Shown here: piece by piece, positions 61,805-64,000 of the stretch
How positions within the stretch are numbered: position 1 is the first letter of the stretch
Layout of the letters: each line of letters opens with the position of its first letter
Assembly: GCF_017813365.1 (NCBI RefSeq)
Contig: NZ_JAGIZA010000004.1
Coordinates: forward strand, 310,001 to 374,000
DNA from: Roseomonas indoligenes
GTDB lineage: Bacteria; Pseudomonadota; Alphaproteobacteria; Acetobacterales; Acetobacteraceae
Reading direction: 5' to 3'
DNA length: 64,000 nucleotides
The notes under the pieces: generated by a model
Told to the model about the DNA's origin: nothing
The model's database searches: none
What the model saw: the letters and a program-made list of their open reading frames with translations, nothing else
Program-made: the position numbers and the translations under genes

Positions 61805-63877
61805 TTACCCGGCCGCGAGAGGCTTGAGGCTGAGGTCGTGGCCGAACAGGGCCAGCAGCGCCCGGGTAGCCCGGCCGCGATCGGTGCGGGACAGGTCGGG
61901 GTCCTTTTCCAGCAGCAACTCCGCCTCCTGGTGCGCCACCCGCACCAGCCCGCCGTGGCGCTGCGGGTCCGCGATCCGGCGGCCGATCTGCCCGGCCTGC
62001 CGGGTGCCGAGGGCATCGCCGCCACCGCGCTGGTCAAGGTCGGCGTCGGCAATAAGGAAGCCGTCCTCCGTGTCCCGGATCACCGAAAGGCGCCGCTTCT
62101 CACCCTCCAGCAGTTCCGCGGAGGGAAGGAGGAGGCAGTAGGATTGCGCGCTGCCTCGCCCGACCCGGCCGCGCAGCTGATGAAGGGCGGAGAGGCCGAA
62201 GCGCTCCGCCTGCTCGATGATCATGATCGTGGCCTCGGGCACGTCCACGCCCACCTCCACCACCGTTGTGGCCACCAGAAGCTGTGCCGTCCCGGCCGCG
62301 AACTCCGACAGGGCGGCTTCCCGCACCTCCAGGCTCTGTGCGCCGTGGGCTAGGCGCACCTTGTCGCCGAACACCTCCTTCAGGCTGGCGAAGGTGGTCT
62401 CGGCGGCCACGTTGTCATGCGCCTCGCCCTCCTCGATCGCACGGACGACCCAGTAGGCGCGGTCGCCCTTGGCGAAGGCGCGGCGCAGGGCGGCCAGCAC
62501 CTCCTCCCTCCGGTCGCGGGAGACGATGCGGGTGACGATAGGCTTCCGGCCGGCCGGGCGGCCTTCCAGGCGCGAGACGGCCATCTCGCCCCATTGGGTG
62601 AGGAGGAGGGTGCGTGGGATGGGGGTGGCCGTCATGACCAGCACATCCGTCTCGGTGCCCTTCTCCGTGAGCATGAGTCGCTGGGCGACGCCGAAGCGGT
62701 GCTGCTCATCCACCACCACCAGGGCAAGGTCGCGGAACTGCACGCCCTCCTGGAACAGGGCATGTGTTCCGACGACCAGCGGAAGGGAGCCGTCGGCCAA
62801 GCGACGCAGCACCCGGCTGCGCTCCTTCCCCTTCACGCTGCCGGCCAGCAGGGCGCATTCCACCCCGGCCGCGCCGGCCAAGCGCTGGAAGGTGCGGAGG
62901 TGCTGGCGGGCCAGAATTTCCGTGGGTGCCATGATGGCGGCTTGGGCACCTGCCTCCACGGCGCGGAGCATGGCCATCAGCGCCACCAGCGTTTTGCCGC
63001 TGCCCACGTCGCCCTGGAGGAGGCGCAGCATCCGGCGCGGGGCGGCAAGATCGGCGTCGATCTCCGCGAGGGCATGGGCCTGGGCGTCCGTCGGCTCGTG
63101 GCCGAAGGCGGCCAGGGCTCGCGCCCGGAGGGTGCCGTCGCCCAGGAGGGGGCGGCCCGGGCGTTCCAGCACGGCGCGGCGGACAAGGCCGATGGCGATC
63201 TGCCCGGCCAGGAGCTCGTCATAGGCCAGGCGGTCCGTGATCTCGGGCGGAGGGACAGCCACCGGGGCCTGAAGGAGCCGCAAGGCCTGGGAAAAGCCCG
63301 GCCAGCGGCGGCGGCGGAGATGGGCGGGATCCTGCCATTCCGGCATCTCCGGCAGGCGGGCCAGGGCGCCGCCCATGGCCTTTGCCACGTCGCGCGCACC
63401 CAATCCCTTCACCAGCGGCCAGACTGGCTGCACGACGGGAATGGTGTCCGGGGGAGAGACGAACTCCGGCGCGTCCATCTGCCACTTGGCCCCGTAGCGG
63501 CGGACGCGGCCGGATACCGTGCGGGCGGCCCCTTCGGGGAAGGCGCGGTGCAGCCAGGGGCCCACCCACTTGGCACGCAGGAAATAGACGAGGTCCAGGA
63601 GGGCGCGCTCGCTGCTCGCCTTCACGACCCAGGGCTGGGACGGGTTCCGGGGCGCGATCACCTCCTCCACCAGCAGGGGAACGGTGGCGATGTCGCCATC
63701 GGCGGCATCCGCCAGCCGGATCACGCGGGAGCGGTCCATGTACCGCTCGGGCAGGTGCAGCAGCAGGTCCAGCACCCGCGGCCCGGCGGCATCCGCCAGG
63801 TGGCGCGCGCGCCCGGCAGCCTCGGGCAGGCTCTCGATCGGGTCGAAAAGGGGGGCGAGGGGGTCTTGGGCTGGCAT
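61805..63877 (-). CDS. recG: ATP-dependent DNA helicase RecG
   Basis: A 690-residue branch-migration helicase that remodels stalled forks and Holliday junctions. It has the N-terminal wedge (FPEGAARTVSGRVRRYG near 115-131), Walker A LLQGDVGSGKTLVALMAM near residue 292, a DEQH box (VVVDEQHRFGVAQR) near 391 and the motif RGRVGRG near 590. The ATG at 63877 is the family start, and it is divergent from sdhE, with 58 bases between the starts, an arrangement common in alphaproteobacteria. The Gld-like operon lies downstream on the same strand. Confidence 0.95.
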   Translation of the reverse strand: MPAQDPLAPLFDPIESLPEAAGRARHLADAAGPRVLDLLLHLPERYMDRSRVIRLADAADGDIATVPLLVEEVIAPRNPSQPWVVKASSERALLDLVYFLRAKWVGPWLHRAFPEGAARTVSGRVRRYGAKWQMDAPEFVSPPDTIPVVQPVWPLVKGLGARDVAKAMGGALARLPEMPEWQDPAHLRRRRWPGFSQALRLLQAPVAVPPPEITDRLAYDELLAGQIAIGLVRRAVLERPGRPLLGDGTLRARALAAFGHEPTDAQAHALAEIDADLAAPRRMLRLLQGDVGSGKTLVALMAMLRAVEAGAQAAIMAPTEILARQHLRTFQRLAGAAGVECALLAGSVKGKERSRVLRRLADGSLPLVVGTHALFQEGVQFRDLALVVVDEQHRFGVAQRLMLTEKGTETDVLVMTATPIPRTLLLTQWGEMAVSRLEGRPAGRKPIVTRIVSRDRREEVLAALRRAFAKGDRAYWVVRAIEEGEAHDNVAAETTFASLKEVFGDKVRLAHGAQSLEVREAALSEFAAGTAQLLVATTVVEVGVDVPEATIMIIEQAERFGLSALHQLRGRVGRGSAQSYCLLLPSAELLEGEKRRLSVIRDTEDGFLIADADLDQRGGGDALGTRQAGQIGRRIADPQRHGGLVRVAHQEAELLLEKDPDLSRTDRGRATRALLALFGHDLSLKPLAAG

Positions 63878-63935
63878 GATTCGCGCTGGCGGCTATATGG
63901 CACGCCACGAACGAATGCCGAACGGGGCCCCGCCG

Positions 63936-64000
63936 ATGGATAACGAACCGGACGAACTCTCCCCGCGCCGGCGGCGTTTGCTGTTTCGCGCCCGTCATCG
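63936..64000 (+). CDS. sdhE: Succinate dehydrogenase assembly factor SdhE (partial)
   Basis: Only the first 21 codons are inside the window. They read MDNEPDELSPRRRRLLFRAR, then HR, the start of a DUF339/SdhE protein, whose family opens with RRKRLLFRSWHRG. SdhE attaches FAD to succinate dehydrogenase. The gene runs off the right edge. The family RR-x-x-LLFR sequence and the divergent recG neighbour support the call; the short length limits certainty. Confidence 0.8.
   Translation, partial: MDNEPDELSPRRRRLLFRARH

Overview
The window looks like a chromosomal segment of a very GC-rich (about 70% by eye) alphaproteobacterium, most likely Acetobacteraceae of the Roseomonas type. The support is a GTTC-N7-GTTC LexA box, a PleD-type diguanylate cyclase, divergent recG and sdhE, CoxG/MoxR/CoxE/XdhC accessory genes, an isolated Bug-type binding protein and frequent GTG starts. 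These family and lineage assignments come from reading the sequence, not from a search. I see no insertion sequence, integrase, phage module, CRISPR array or rRNA. Most of the window is ordinary, tightly packed core chromosome.

Layout. 0.3-5 kb: a PaaI-like thioesterase, glutathione-dependent formaldehyde dehydrogenase (frmA), a PrpF-family isomerase, two coupled membrane proteins and a polysaccharide deacetylase. 5-13.9 kb: cydDC, a small OmpA-like lipoprotein, recQ, the iron-storage pair bfd-bfr, a YddA/SbmA-like ABC exporter and a DUF3253 protein. 14-16.9 kb: two tandem OmpA-family porins whose C-terminal halves and terminator are almost identical DNA and whose upstream regions share a 22-bp element. 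17-24.5 kb: a large FAD/Fe-S dehydrogenase divergent from a serine-glyoxylate aminotransferase, then pleD, a secreted CHAP protein and a RidA protein. 24.6-32.2 kb (minus strand): a nine-gene operon, almost every junction overlapping, that encodes the maturation set of a CO-dehydrogenase-like molybdenum hydroxylase (CoxG, MoxR, CoxE, split XdhC, a MoeA-like/MocA fusion), followed by an unknown protein, a lipoprotein and an MFS exporter. The structural hydroxylase subunits are not here.

32.4-39.2 kb: a PrpB-like lyase with a DUF192 protein, an SRPBCC protein, an MBL hydrolase with a DUF815 ATPase, yajC, sodB, a squalene/phytoene-synthase-like protein that has lost its Asp-rich motifs, and a Tat-exported MBL protein. 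39.3-47.1 kb: the core block uvrA (with a LexA box) divergent from ssb, then gyrA, coaD, a cyclophilin and tRNA-Lys. 47.2-51.3 kb: a region of unrecognised genes, with three small ORFs, a small secreted protein preceded by a perfect 19-bp palindrome, and an overlapping pair of unknown cytoplasmic proteins. 51.3-56.8 kb: a TauE-like permease, a GT2-GtrA fusion with a GT39-like transferase, a Bug-type binding protein and msrP without msrQ. 56.8-64 kb: a NUDIX hydrolase and a Gld-like ABC export operon (ATPase, permease, GldG-like and DUF4340 proteins), then recG and the first codons of sdhE at the right edge.

The best candidates for something undescribed are the stand-alone molybdenum-hydroxylase maturation operon with its unknown members, the unknown gene pair at 48.9-51.3 kb with its palindrome-preceded neighbour, and the mosaic OmpA pair with a shared promoter element.
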